This document shows positions 51,601 through 61,019 of a DNA stretch of 64,000 nucleotides, one piece after another (the first letter of the stretch is position 1; each line of letters starts with the position of its first letter). The position numbers were made by a program, and so were the translations under genes. The notes beneath the pieces were generated by a model that searched no databases, was not told where the DNA came from, and saw only the letters and a program-made list of their open reading frames with translations. Origin of the DNA: Lachancea mirantina (lineage: Eukaryota > Ascomycota > Saccharomycetes > Saccharomycetales > Saccharomycetaceae); contig LT598467.1 in NCBI GenBank assembly GCA_900074745.1, positions 558,001 to 622,000 on the forward strand, given 5' to 3'.

Positions 51601-51702
51601 GCATTGGACACATACATTAGCGGGGACGAAAAGAGTGAGGAGGCTCTAGAAACCAAAGTCAGCGACATTCTCGAGAATATCATCTATGATGAAAATAAAT
51701 AA
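48601..51702 (+). CDS. FUN30: Fun30, SNF2-family chromatin remodeler
   Basis: 1033 aa (S. cerevisiae 1131). Fun30 (SMARCAD1 type) slides nucleosomes, promotes long-range DNA end resection and helps silencing. A CUE ubiquitin-binding-like domain lies at ~72-112 (ELSQLMQDFPDFSETLIKAV), then acidic linkers (SLSDEEEEEVSGEED; DSEDEEDEEEL). The ATPase core begins near 475 (LKDYQQTGINWLNLLYQNHM), with Walker A at D505-EMGLGKT512 and the DEGH box at 611-614. LLTGTPLQNN, the helicase C part (VLVFSLFTQVLDILELVLTT, STKAGGFGINLVCANNVIIF) and the arginine-finger segment AADRAHRVGQ follow. The start MEPESRRHDSD is the only sensible ATG. To the right the order switches from the YAL to the YOL track. Confidence 0.98.
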   Translation: MEPESRRHDSDVQIAESSPVTDHKVVSSSPLKTDADTAALLRDRFVYRPGETDQNGSREPKAENAGFGTKVDNELSQLMQDFPDFSETLIKAVFKSNSFDISLARERLAKIHAQKNSRSWAWNPGERKPTNRLVSLGATNNGSNGQINNFGNAGSQIISSPEKSSKITLEKQKTSIFDRYSHVMNQRARPMMESVVIDPSTISQQAPRKRRRLVRAEDTVKTAGKKSSVSLSDEEEEEVSGEEDVSGDEYHERTPEVNIDEEILKFINEADVKDIADIADTTLDKANVLISCRPFADLHSFGQMDFPTSEELDKQREKKKATRRGQQKKDGEKLLDKMVQTTRGYYAIDSVIKRCSSYGKLIANQMQKWGIDMEDIQNGELNFIDVDVEDGYDDDAPDADEQKKSANGSEEVTTSKKFTADQDSEDEEDEEELYQESEDEDYGARRKLRYTSGLRRGRPKQKSVKFFKRKPELLSSEMTLKDYQQTGINWLNLLYQNHMSCILADEMGLGKTCQVIAFLAYLKQIKEPGPHLVVVPSSTLENWLREFNKFCPEMKIEPYYGSQQERAELRDILEDNDGHYDVIVTTYNLASGNKYDVSFLKNRGFNVVVYDEGHMLKNSMTERFAKLMKIEANFRLLLTGTPLQNNLKELMSLLEFIMPSLFVSKKDDLSAVFRQRARTSDSNKDYNPLLAQEAIGRAKTMMKPFILRRRKDQVLKHLPPKHSRVQYCDMTKSQREIYDKEIKQVMEHKQSLAQEAEEDATGKDAKKTHSRRAKNLIMALRKASLHPLLFRNLYKEDILKAMSYAILKEPEYSQNGNQEYIMEDMSYMNDFELHKLCLKFPKTLSKFQLQHDEWMESGKITVLSQLLKDITEKKKEKVLVFSLFTQVLDILELVLTTLNINFLRLDGSTQVNDRQALIDKFYEDEDVPVFILSTKAGGFGINLVCANNVIIFDQSFNPHDDKQAADRAHRVGQTKPVSITTIITRNSIEEKINQLAKNKLALDTYISGDEKSEEALETKVSDILENIIYDENK

Positions 51703-52278
51703 TTTTCGAACTCCTTGTAGAGTATATAATCATGCAACATGTCGACTACGCAAGATCAATTAGTAATTCAAGAAGGTGCGGTGAAACATTGACAGTTGTA
51801 TTGATCGGAAATAAACGCTTGAAAAACCTTACAACGATGTCTTTCACACGAGACCTATCCGGTACTCAACTCCGGTAAGACTTTCTTTTCTGTTTTGATT
51901 CGTCTGTTTTTGGTCAAATTCTGGGTTTTTCATCATGGCCCCAATCTACTTACTATCTTGGTCTACACAATTTTGCTAAGTTAATATTTTCAACTTAAAG
52001 GATATATCATCAGGAGTGAGAAAAGTGGAAAGGTCAATCCACCATCTAAATCTTAGCCGTCAATAATCGCTTACGGTGTAATTGGCAAGGAGACTAGCGT
52101 TCAAGGAACTTGATTGATAAAGATTCTCGGACGAGCTTTGTGTCTGAACTAAGTGTTTCACGACTCTTATCTTACATCGGTGTGGCAAGACCCACAATAC
52201 GAGTATCCTTCGAGTAGAAACCTTTCAAATTTCTGCCTTTTACCCGATAAGATCTCAAACAAGCTCTCTTATCAAGCC
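51703..52278. other. Gap between FUN30 and GAL11
   Basis: 576 bases. The reading frame of GAL11 is open back to about 52153 but without an ATG, so this part is taken as 5' leader. Nothing else recognised. Confidence 0.5.
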
Positions 52279-53137
52279 ATGGAAAACGACTGGAGAATTA
52301 CGCTATCAAGTCAGGAGCGTTCCAAGTACATCACTGATTTAGCTCAGATCCTGGCGCAGATCAGTCAAATCAATGGTGGGGATCGGGCTAACTTCAACTT
52401 AGAGAAGCTCAAGAAAACAGCGGAGCAGTTTGAGAAAAGCTTGTATGCCAGTAGCTCGTCTAAAGAGCTGTACCTTGATTCTATGCGGAAGCGCATAGCA
52501 GCGATGGATGCGGCTAAGAAGAAGGCGATCGTTAGTGTGCAACAAAAAAATGCTTCAATGGTCGCTGCCGGACAACAAGCGCAGCAGCGTCAATCCCAGT
52601 TTGTGGGTAACGCCCCGATGAACTCGCAAATGTTTTTCAATCAGCAGGCACAAGTCAGGCAACAGGCGGCGCAACAGTATCGAGGCAGCGGGGGCAATAC
52701 AGCCAACAATGGAGCTGTAAACAGACCGCAACTGACTCCGCAGCAGCAGCAACTCATCAATGAAATGAAAAGTGCCGAAATTCCTCAGGAACTTCTGCAG
52801 CGAATCCCCAATTTACCACCGGGAACTAAGACATGGCAGCAGGTTACTGAGCTCGCACAGAAGAAGCGTTTGAGCCAAAAAGATATGCAAATCGCGAAAC
52901 AGGTTTACCAGATGCACCAGCAGTTAGTTTTCAAATCCAAACTTCAACAAGCTAACGCAAACAACCGTAGTGGAGCGCAGCTCTCAAATATATCTCAGCA
53001 AGCTTCGATGGCTGGCATACAGTCTACACAGCAGCAGCCCAACATAAGTGGCTTACAACCTCAGCAAAGTCCTCATCTTCAACAACAACAGCTCCAAATG
53101 CAACAGCAGCTCCAGCACTTGCAACAACAACAACACC

Positions 53138-53177
<40 letters not shown>

Positions 53178-53234
53178 CCAACAACACCAACAACACCAAC
53201 AACACCAACAACACCAACAGCAACAACAACAGGT

Positions 53235-53283
<49 letters not shown>

Positions 53284-55671
53284 CAACAATCACAATCACA
53301 ATCACTGCAGCAGCCGCAACAACTACTGCCGCAGCAGCAACAGCATGACAAAATGCCCGGTCAGCAGGCCCAAGCCTCAACACAAGAACCGCCAAACGTT
53401 CTCAGTAAACTTAATCAACTTTTCACACCAGCGGAGCAAAAAGCGCTCTATGAAAATGGTAAAAAGCTAATAGAGGACTTACAGAGAGCCAATCGTCTTC
53501 CAGCGATGCTGACGCCACAGCAACAAGCTACTTACATCAAAAAATACATCAATCAAATGGCACTGAAGAAGTTGCATGCCCTTCGAATGTCTCAGCTATC
53601 AGGATCAAATGCTAACCTGCAGCAACAACAGCAACAGCCTCAATCTCAACTACCGCAGCAACCGGCTCAGCAACAGCTTCAACAGCCTCAGCAACAACAA
53701 GCGCAACAAGCTAACCATCAAGTGCCTGGAAGTCAGGGATCGGGCATACCTGTAATGAGTCAGTTTCCACCCAATGTGCCTAATCCTAATGCGTCAGGAA
53801 CTACGGCTCAGAGAAACCAGCAACGTAAAACATTTCAAAATAATGGCACTCGATCAAATGAGGGAGGGGCCAATGTGAGCCCGGCTAGTATGCACCTTCG
53901 AATGAATTCCATTCCAGGTAGTTCTAGCGTCCCCCCTGCATCTGCAAAGGCACCACCCTCGCAACCAAAGATCTCCTTACCCAGGCCAACTGAACAGGAT
54001 CTACTTGTGCTACGAAAAATATCAGCAGAGGTCCAAAAATCTCATCTTCGGCTCACAAACATCACAAATCAATTAAGTCAAGACCAGCGTCAAGCCATCA
54101 AAAACAAACTTCAGCTCAGTCGCCAACTTTTCACTAATGTTGATAACTTCATTCCTACCCTTTACATGATTACCAGAAATGAAGAGAACGTCCGCCAGCT
54201 CCTGCAGATACGGATGCTGGCCAAGGAAATCATTGAGCATGCTTCTAGAGGAGTTTTCATTGTCCCTGCAGAAGTAGTTGACAAAGTTATCTTGCGATAT
54301 CAGAAATATTATGAATTCATCAAGGACCAAGTGCTAAGGCGTCATCAACAGATTTTAGCGGCACGGCAGCAGCAAATGCAGCAGCAACCTCAGCAGCAGC
54401 AGCAACAGCCACAAATCCAAACCCAGCAGCAGCCTTTACAACAGCCTCTCATGGTGCCACCATCAGATTCAACTTTTAATCAGCAACGCATCCAAGGTTC
54501 ATTCCAGCAAATCCAGCAGCAAATGCAAATGCGGCAGCAGATGCAGCAACAGATGCAACAACAAATCCAACATCAAATGCAGCAGAAACCTCAAGGATCG
54601 CCTCACTTAGATTCCGGAAGGTTAAACAACGAAGGCATTCAAGGAGTCAACAATGGATATGAGGCTTCAGCTATGAAAGTTCTTCCCAACGGGCCCGACG
54701 CTGTGGGATCCCTTGGCAACGGTTCCGGTGCAGGTATAGAGTTTTTGAATTCTCCAGACCTTGGTGGTGCCAACCCTTCACCTCAGCAAGTGTCCCCTGC
54801 AAAACTGGCTGCTGCTGGCGCAAGGAAAAAAGCCGGTAAAAAAGTTGGTCAAGCCGCTTCTGCTGGCCAATTGAGCTCGGCGCAAAATTCACCTAATCCA
54901 GCTGCTGCTCAAGGTGCCAGCAGGACTAGCACCCCCAATTTGATGCCTGGCGCTGCGCCGTTGGTCAGTAAGCAAGGCTGGAGCCAGAACCAGAGCCCAT
55001 CTCCCAAATCGGCCCCGGCAGGAGTGTCGCCTTTACATGAAAATCCTTTCAAAGAGGATGAGGACCATTTGCGGAAACTTATGGGCAAGAGGGGTGAAGT
55101 TGTTACTCGCTTCCGTTTGAGACAGGAAATTTTTGATCATTCTCCTGCAGATTTCTTCTTGTCCTCCTTGGCTGATTGTCTTGGATTAAAAGAGGACTCT
55201 TTTGATCTAATTGACACTATACCTAATGAAACCGTCGAATTATTCAACCGAGCTGCAAAGAAGAAGAATGCAAGGGGTGGACAGCGTACTAGGGAAGTTG
55301 ATCACTCGCAAGCGTCGATTGAGAACAATAAAGTTTCCTTCTCAAACAAGATAGAACCATCGCTGCTGGCTATTCCTTTATCAGATATTGCAAGTGTATT
55401 CAGAGATGTCTATGGAACTACTGATGTGACTTCTTTCTCTTTCAAACCTACTGCCGCGGGCGAAAACTCGAGGAAACGAAAATTGACAGACGTGGAATCT
55501 AGCCCAAACATTTCTCCGGCTTCGTCTGCCCTAATGAGTGATTCCAAGAAAATCAAGGTTGATTCCCCGGAGGATCTCTTCGTCGCTCCTCCTTCGGAAG
55601 GTTTTAATAAAGCTACTAGTTTGCCAGATCACAGTTCAACTATCTGGAATTGGTCTTTCTGGTCGAACTAA
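52279..55671 (+). CDS. GAL11: Mediator tail subunit Med15/Gal11
   Basis: 1130 aa (S. cerevisiae 1081). Med15 is the main activator-binding subunit of the Mediator tail, contacted by Gal4, Gcn4, Pdr1 and others. The N-terminal ~85 residues form a KIX-like domain (SKYITDLAQILAQISQINGG, FEKSLYASSSSKELYLDSMR). Activator-binding blocks follow: QLTPQQQQLINEMKSAEIPQ with ELLQRIPNLPPGTKTWQQVT, then VLSKLNQLFTPAEQKALYEN. A large Q/H-rich tract lies between. The C-terminal Mediator-anchoring part includes RFRLRQEIFDHSPADFFLSS with LADCLGLKED and LMSDSKKIKVDSPEDLF, both as in Gal11. The start at 52279 is the first ATG in frame. Confidence 0.97.
53125..53289 (+). repeat. Composite CAA / CAACACCAA / CAG repeat tract in GAL11
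   Basis: Blocks in order: a CAA run from ~53123 (with one CAC); about five copies of the 9-mer CAACACCAA (Gln-His-Gln) at ~53173-53219; a pure CAG run of 13 (53236-53274); five CAA and then alternating TCA/CAA. Distinct codon blocks indicate separate slippage expansions inside one polyglutamine region. Confidence 0.85.
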
Positions 55672-56204
55672 TGGCGTCATCAAGACCTAGAACGGTATGG
55701 TAAGAGATTCGAAGGCGATGTTGGTAAATTCAACAATCTTACGACCTCGTGACGATCCCACCTAGTGCGGCCCAATCACTACTGCCCTCCTCCTACCACT
55801 CGCTTGGGAATACGTACATTATTACCGTATACCCAGAAATCCATTGCGGAAATCCATTGGAAGTATAAGCGCAGAAAATGCCACGAATGCCCCTCCCCTC
55901 TCATAGTTTGGATAGGCGATGGCCGTTAAGAGATCAAGCGAAGTAATCCACATATGATTCAACCAATGCTAGATTAGCTTAAATTTATGTAACAAATAGC
56001 CGACTGCGCTGGGGTCAAATCCGTGAGAAGAGACTGGGCTGGCTGATTATCCTCGCCGTGCTGCAAATATGTAATGCGAACGATGACAGCAAACTATAAA
56101 AGCTCGGGAAATCCTGAGTCATCAACACCAGAACCAGAGGCACAAGGAGTGGAGTCTCGCATATAGAGAAAGCCACCACAAAACCGTTGTACTTGAGAAA
56201 TACA
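55672..56204. other. Gap between GAL11 and GSH2
   Basis: 533 bases with the GSH2 promoter. I looked for Yap1 (TTAGTAA, TTACTAA) and Gcn4 sites and saw none that are exact. Nothing else recognised. Confidence 0.45.
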
Positions 56205-57656
56205 ATGGGAATTCCTCGGTTTCCTAAGGATAACGATGGTAGCCTCGAGAAGCGTCTAATACCGGAGGTTTTACAATGGAGTATTGCAAACGGACTTCTG
56301 TTGTACCCACCTAATTTTGAGATTGACAAGCCATGTAACGCTCCAACAACACTCTTCCCAACTCCTTTTCCCAAGAAAAGTTTTCAACATGCTTTGGCTT
56401 TACAAACCATTTATAATGAAGTTTATGCTAAAGTTGCACAGGGAGCATCTGACGATTGGCTAGTAGGCGAAATCGACAACTTGGCCCATTTCGATCCTGA
56501 ATTTACAGGTAGATTGTGGGGATTATATTTGAAGGCCAAGGTACAAGGTATAAGTCAAAAGATTTCATTAGGTGTCTTCAGATCGGATTATTTGCTTGAC
56601 AACGAAAAACTTGAAGTCAAGCAAGTGGAGTTCAACACTGTTTCCGTCTCGTTTGGTGGCCTTTCTTCTAAAGTTTGTGAGTTGCATAAATATTTGAATG
56701 ACTCTGGGAAATACGATATGTCCTCAAAGGACTCATTCTACCAGCAGGAAATACCAGTCTCGGACTCGGATTTGAAATTGGCCAAGGGCCTTGCTGAAGG
56801 CGCTAAAGCCTACAAGACGCGTACAGGAAAGCCAATTGTTGCATTTATTGTTCAAAATGGTGAACGAAATGTCTTCGACCAGAAAATACTTGAATATAAC
56901 CTTTTGAGACACTTTGGCGTGAGATCGGTAAGAATTACGATTCAGGGGATTCACGAGCTGACTAGGTTAGATCCAAATGATAAGAGGCTGTATTACGTTC
57001 CAACTGGTGAGGAAATCGGAGTAGTTTACTTTCGGGCAGGGTATTCTCCCAGTGACTATCTGAGCGAACAAGACTGGGAAAATAGGTTAACTTTAGAGAT
57101 CAGTTTCGCCATAAAAGCACCAAATTTGCTCACGCAATTGGCTGGGACGAAAAAAATCCAGCAACTTTTGACGGACTCTTCGGTACTGGAGAGATTCACA
57201 GCAGACTCGAGCTCTCTGGAGATGCTTAAATCTTCATTTGTTGAAATGTACCCTCTAGACGATTCCGATCTTGGTAGAAAGGGTAAAGAGCTTGCACTCA
57301 AACAGCCCCAGGACTTCGTTTTAAAGCCGCAGAGAGAAGGCGGTGGTAATAATATTTACAAGAACGACATCCCTAAATTTTTAGCCGGCATTCCTGAGAG
57401 TGAATGGAGTGGATACATTCTTATGCAATTGATCAAACCACAGCCTACAACTGACAATATAGTGCTAAGGGGCCGGGAAATTTCAAGAGAGCCAATTTTG
57501 AGTGAGCTTGGTATTTTCGGGTACGTGGTTTTTGACGATTCCAATATTCTTGTGAATGAGACCGCAGGATGGTTGCTGAGATCGAAATCTAGCAGCTCCG
57601 ACGAGGGAGGAGTTGCCGCAGGATTTGGATGTGTGGATAGCGTTGTGCTGTATTGA
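56205..57656 (+). CDS. GSH2: Glutathione synthetase
   Basis: 483 aa (S. cerevisiae 491). ATP-dependent ligation of gamma-glutamylcysteine and glycine, the second step of glutathione synthesis in the cytosol. Eukaryotic GSS family landmarks: QWSIANGLLLYPP near the start, RLWGLYLKAK, LGVFRSDYLLDNEKLEVKQV then EFNTVSVSFGGLS (substrate binding), VVYFRAGYSPSDY, IKAPNLLTQLAGTKKIQQLL, and the glycine-rich ATP-grasp loop KPQREGGGNN at ~374-383. The C terminus GGVAAGFGCVDSVVLY carries the family A-loop. MGIPRFPKDND is the first ATG; the frame continues six codons upstream without one. It is adjacent to GAL11 and RRT8-type genes, as YOL049W is. Confidence 0.98.
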   Translation: MGIPRFPKDNDGSLEKRLIPEVLQWSIANGLLLYPPNFEIDKPCNAPTTLFPTPFPKKSFQHALALQTIYNEVYAKVAQGASDDWLVGEIDNLAHFDPEFTGRLWGLYLKAKVQGISQKISLGVFRSDYLLDNEKLEVKQVEFNTVSVSFGGLSSKVCELHKYLNDSGKYDMSSKDSFYQQEIPVSDSDLKLAKGLAEGAKAYKTRTGKPIVAFIVQNGERNVFDQKILEYNLLRHFGVRSVRITIQGIHELTRLDPNDKRLYYVPTGEEIGVVYFRAGYSPSDYLSEQDWENRLTLEISFAIKAPNLLTQLAGTKKIQQLLTDSSVLERFTADSSSLEMLKSSFVEMYPLDDSDLGRKGKELALKQPQDFVLKPQREGGGNNIYKNDIPKFLAGIPESEWSGYILMQLIKPQPTTDNIVLRGREISREPILSELGIFGYVVFDDSNILVNETAGWLLRSKSSSSDEGGVAAGFGCVDSVVLY

Positions 57657-57680
57657 AAATAATCTACTATAGACCAGTCT

Positions 57681-58667
57681 TCAAGTGATTTTCTGGATCT
57701 CATCGGAGACCCACATTGCACCGCCTACAATATTACTAGGAATGGTTATTAATGAGACGAGAGGTACAAGTTCCAGCGCACCAGCCATCATCCCAAAAGC
57801 GGTAAACTTCCCAAGGTGCTCATAAAATGCATCATTCTTTTCCTCTGCGGTATTTTTGCGCAGCTTGAAGTACCTGTCTGCGTATGCATAACCTCTCTTG
57901 GGGCTCATAAGTTGGTTAACAGCAGTGGGTCCAATGATAGGAATCAACGACAAGACCATAAAGAATACTTTTACTAGAAAATGGAAAGACGCTGAAATAA
58001 CCTTGAGAGGAAAAACACCAAACCAAAATTCGGGTGATGTTTTGCTGATCTTTTTTGATGTAATTTGCGGCAAGTATTTAGCCTCTCTCAGAAACTGCTC
58101 ATTGCCAAGCTTAAAAAGCACTGTGTCAAACAAACTTGCAAAAAACACTGGAAATATCAAGATTTTTGTTAGCGCTACCGCGATAGCGTTGGACTGTAAC
58201 AACCATTGGATATGGACGATAATAAATCCTATGGGTCCCATCGCAGCGACTGCCCATGTCAAAAGAATTGGCAGAATGAACAGGTAATATAAGGCAGCTA
58301 CCATGACAAAAATGCAAAAGTATGAGAATGCCAAAATCACACTATAGAACCATAGAGATGGTGATATAGAAAATTTGAACAATCCCTGCATTTACAACAA
58401 GTTAGTATATTTGTGTCAGTGTTAAGGCTAAATTGAACAATATGGGAAGCATACCAAAATTGGATATTTATAAGTTTCCTCGACCGCTAAGTCATAGGCA
58501 AAATTTCGAAAAACAAAACCAACCCTTCTTCGCAGTTTCATGGAACATTTGTGGACAAATAACAAATATGAAATCTTTTCGGGCGTCTCTGCTTCCATCA
58601 CCGTGGGTTGTGTTGGCTCCCCACCATTTTCATGAGTTCCATGTGACAAAGGTACTTGTGCCTGCAT
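57681..58667 (-). CDS. RRT8/LDS family membrane protein, copy A, spliced
   Basis: Exon 1 58667-58455 (71 codons) and exon 2 58385-57681 (234 codons plus stop) give 305 aa. S. cerevisiae Rrt8, Lds1 and Lds2 are lipid-droplet proteins that support dityrosine spore-wall formation. Several membrane segments occur (YFCIFVMVAALYYLFILPIL, FFMVLSLIPIIGPTAVNQLM); the family marks are SLIPIIGPTA, KRGYAYADRYF and GALELVPLVSLI. Joining the exons gives RNFAYDLAVEETYKYPIL-GLFKF, which aligns with RNFWREALRGDVYLFPLKGI of copy C. It lies directly downstream of, and convergent with, GSH2, the position of RRT8 (YOL048C). Which S. cerevisiae paralogue it matches best is uncertain. A second ATG lies at codon 24. 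Confidence 0.88.
58386..58454 (-). other. Intron of RRT8/LDS copy A (69 nt)
   Basis: 5' splice site GTATGC at 58454, canonical branch TACTAAC at 58407-58401, 3' CAG ending at 58386. Phase 0 junction YPIL / GLFKF, supported by alignment with the intronless copy C. Confidence 0.92.
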
Positions 58668-58862
58668 AGCTCTTGTTAAATTACAGAGGTTGAGGCCGTT
58701 CTCTGTTTTTGAGGCGTCGATGTTATTTCTTATAAAACGAGAACGTCTCCGTCTGTGTATTTATGGGGTGTTGGCCGTTTTTGGTCTTACTTCGGACACA
58801 AAAAAAGTCAAAATTTTAAAAAGCGTATGGATACTAATTTTAATAAACACTGTTGGAGCCGT

Positions 58863-59825
58863 TTAATTTGAGCTCATAGCACTGATGAGATCGTCTTGAA
58901 ACCATAATGCGCGAGCCACGTAATTGGTGGTGATTAAAAGTCCGGACAAAATCGGAATAGATTCCAAGATACCGGCTACTTGACCAAAAATGGCATTTTT
59001 CCCAAATTCTTCGTAATATGCCATACCGTTCTGAATGGCATTGGGCATCTGCAATTCCAAAAATATTTCCGCATAGTCATATCCTCTGTTAGCGACATTT
59101 AGTTGCGATACTAGTATTATGCCCACGATGGGTACCAGCGACAAAAGAAATTGTGCAGTGCTAGAAACCCAGACTCGTACAAAACGGCAGAGCATGCTCG
59201 GTAATCTTCGAGACCAATGAGTGCCGCGCCATTGATCTTTCCTAATATTCCAATTGACCAGTCCTAACGTCATTCTATGACGATCGTCGGAATTTTGCAT
59301 AAGCTTATTGAATATTTGAAGCCCATGACGTGCACTAGCCAATCTAGTGGTTTTATTCGCGTAGCAATTCACGTGTAAAACGGAATGAATCACAGCAACA
59401 GTGACTCCCAAGGGCCCTAGCAACAGTGTTGAGATGCCAAGAACGAAGGGAAATATGATAAAGTAATACAAAATCGCAATCAAAATAAACTTGGTGGAAT
59501 ATGTCAGAAATACCAAGCATGCTTCTTTCCAAAAGTAATTTTTTTCGAAGAAGACAAAGATTCCCTGTTTTTTGAGTTAGCGTGGTGCTCGAAGCTCGGA
59601 TCTAACGAGGTAATGATACTTGCGAACACAGACTTTAAAAGGATAAATGTACCATTTCAGTACCAGAACGCTACTAACCATGCTCTCAATCGCTTTGGCC
59701 ACCTTAATGGTGTAGCTTTCAAGTTTGGCTATGAAGAATGCCCTTGCCGCATTTGAGAATGTGCCTTCCTCTCTTGAATCGATATCTTGTCTGCTATATG
59801 CACAAGGTAAAATGATGGAGGACAT
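58863..59825 (-). CDS. RRT8/LDS family membrane protein, copy B, spliced
   Basis: Exon 1 59825-59634 (64 codons) and exon 2 59564-58863 (233 codons plus stop) give 297 aa. Exon 2 alone has no ATG near its start. The spliced product reads VLKWYIYPFK-GIFVFFEKN and aligns with copies A and C at this point. Family marks are ILYYFIIFPFVLGISTLLLG with PLGV, SLVPIVGIILVSQL, NRGYDYAEIFLEL and FGQVAGILESIPILSGLLI. It is more diverged than A and C and lacks a long polar N terminus. As part of the tandem array between GSH2 and the PAS kinase, it corresponds to the LDS1/LDS2/RRT8 group. A sporulation and lipid-droplet role is inferred from the family only. Confidence 0.82.
59565..59633 (-). other. Intron of RRT8/LDS copy B (69 nt)
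   Basis: 5' splice site GTCTGT at 59633 (one change from GTATGT), branch CGCTAAC at 59582-59576, 3' CAG ending at 59565. The phase and alignment position equal those of the copy A intron. A GTATCA 10 bases downstream would break the frame and is rejected. Confidence 0.75.
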
Positions 59826-60008
59826 GTTCTAGTGTCTCTGATTTTTCGGTGGTGTTAAAGACAAGGTTTAGTGTAGCGGATGGAGTAGTGATGTATTTAC
59901 AGTGGTCAGGATAATGTGATCGATGCCATTCCACAAAAATAAGGACGCGCGTCAACGGACAACCTTGAATTTTTATCTAGCAAATATACAATTCATTTAC
60001 ACAAAAGA

Positions 60009-61019
60009 TCAAAGAACAGGCTCAACTGTATCTTCCTCGACTATCACTGGTTCCGCTGGTTCCACCGAGCCTACCAATTCTACCGGTCTTTGTACAACGG
60101 TTTCCAATTCATCGAGCTCCTTTTCGGCTAGCAAACCAACGCCGACCATATTAGAAGAGTAGATTAATCCTGAAACGATTGGTAAAGTTTCTAGTTGACC
60201 GGCCACGAAACCGAAGGCGCTGTAGCCGCCGAACTTAGCATAAAATCTTGACTGACGCTCGCGATTGTCGAGCTTTTTCAGACGAAGGTATTTGGAAAAA
60301 TAGATTCTGCTTATAACTGGCGAGATAGCAGCGGAGAAAATGGCGGGTCCCAGTATTGGTACGAAGGACAACAACACCAAAGTGATTACTACGCCAGAGG
60401 TGATTGAATAAACGACAATTCTCCAAGGCATGTAATTGAGCCAGTAATAGCCCGTATTCATGGGGATGTAAAACCTCTTAGCAGTTTGGCTTGAATGCAA
60501 TGCGCGATTGATAAAGGCATCCTTTTTCTTGTTCTGTAGGGTCTTGAAGAACAGGGGCACGTTAAGCTGTGACATTCTCATTATCATCATGCTTAGCATA
60601 TTTGCATGCAGCAAGAAATGCAAGTATGCCAGGACCAATCCTAATGGGCCCAAAACTCCAAGTATCGCCAGATAAACTGGAAGAACTGTAGCAAAATATA
60701 TCAGCAAAATTATCGTGTAAACCGTCAAATAAACGATAAAGGGCTTAAGCCAGGACCAAACGTAGCTAAAGTTACTCAACATTTCCACAATTCCCTTTAA
60801 TGGAAAGAGATACACATCACCTCTCAAAGCTTCGCGCCAGAAATTGCGTGTCACCTCATGAAATCTATGCGCAATGATACTCATTTCCTGTTTGAATATC
60901 ATGCCCGGATAATTCTCTTTCCCGCGTGGAAAATCTTCATCTATCACCGCCTCCTGACCACAGTATTTGAAAGCTAATGCTCCCACTCCACATATTGCCA
61001 ACGTTGCCGTAAAACTCAT
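60009..61019 (-). CDS. RRT8/LDS family membrane protein, copy C, intronless
   Basis: 336 aa from a single exon. It starts MSFTATLAICGVGALAFKYC, a hydrophobic segment not seen in copies A and B. Family core: ALRGDVYLFPLKGIVEML, AILGVLGPLGLVLAYLHFLL, SFVPILGPAIFSAAISPVIS, YFSKYLRLKKLD, and FGFVAGQLETLPIVSGLIY. The C-terminal ~35 residues are acidic and Pro/Val-rich (VGSVEPAEPVIVEEDTVEP). The coding sequence runs uninterrupted through the site where A and B carry introns. It is nearest the PAS kinase, the position of LDS2 (YOL047C) and LDS1 (YAL018C). Lipid-droplet and spore-wall function is by family inference. Confidence 0.88.
   Translation of the reverse strand: MSFTATLAICGVGALAFKYCGQEAVIDEDFPRGKENYPGMIFKQEMSIIAHRFHEVTRNFWREALRGDVYLFPLKGIVEMLSNFSYVWSWLKPFIVYLTVYTIILLIYFATVLPVYLAILGVLGPLGLVLAYLHFLLHANMLSMMIMRMSQLNVPLFFKTLQNKKKDAFINRALHSSQTAKRFYIPMNTGYYWLNYMPWRIVVYSITSGVVITLVLLSFVPILGPAIFSAAISPVISRIYFSKYLRLKKLDNRERQSRFYAKFGGYSAFGFVAGQLETLPIVSGLIYSSNMVGVGLLAEKELDELETVVQRPVELVGSVEPAEPVIVEEDTVEPVL

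Noticed and set aside
52153-52278. An N-terminal extension of GAL11
   Set aside because: The frame is open but contains no ATG; the KIX-like domain starts right after the ATG at 52279.
53024-53395. Antisense and shifted frames across the GAL11 repeat tract
   Set aside because: They translate to poly-Leu, poly-Cys, poly-Val/Ala or poly-Asn, the expected shadows of CAA/CAG repeats.
58428-58667. A separate 79-codon gene upstream of RRT8/LDS copy A
   Set aside because: Its first 71 codons are exon 1; GTATGC, TACTAAC and CAG signals and alignment with copy C show it belongs to copy A.
59577-59825. A separate 82-codon gene upstream of RRT8/LDS copy B
   Set aside because: The first 64 codons are exon 1 of copy B; the rest is intron.
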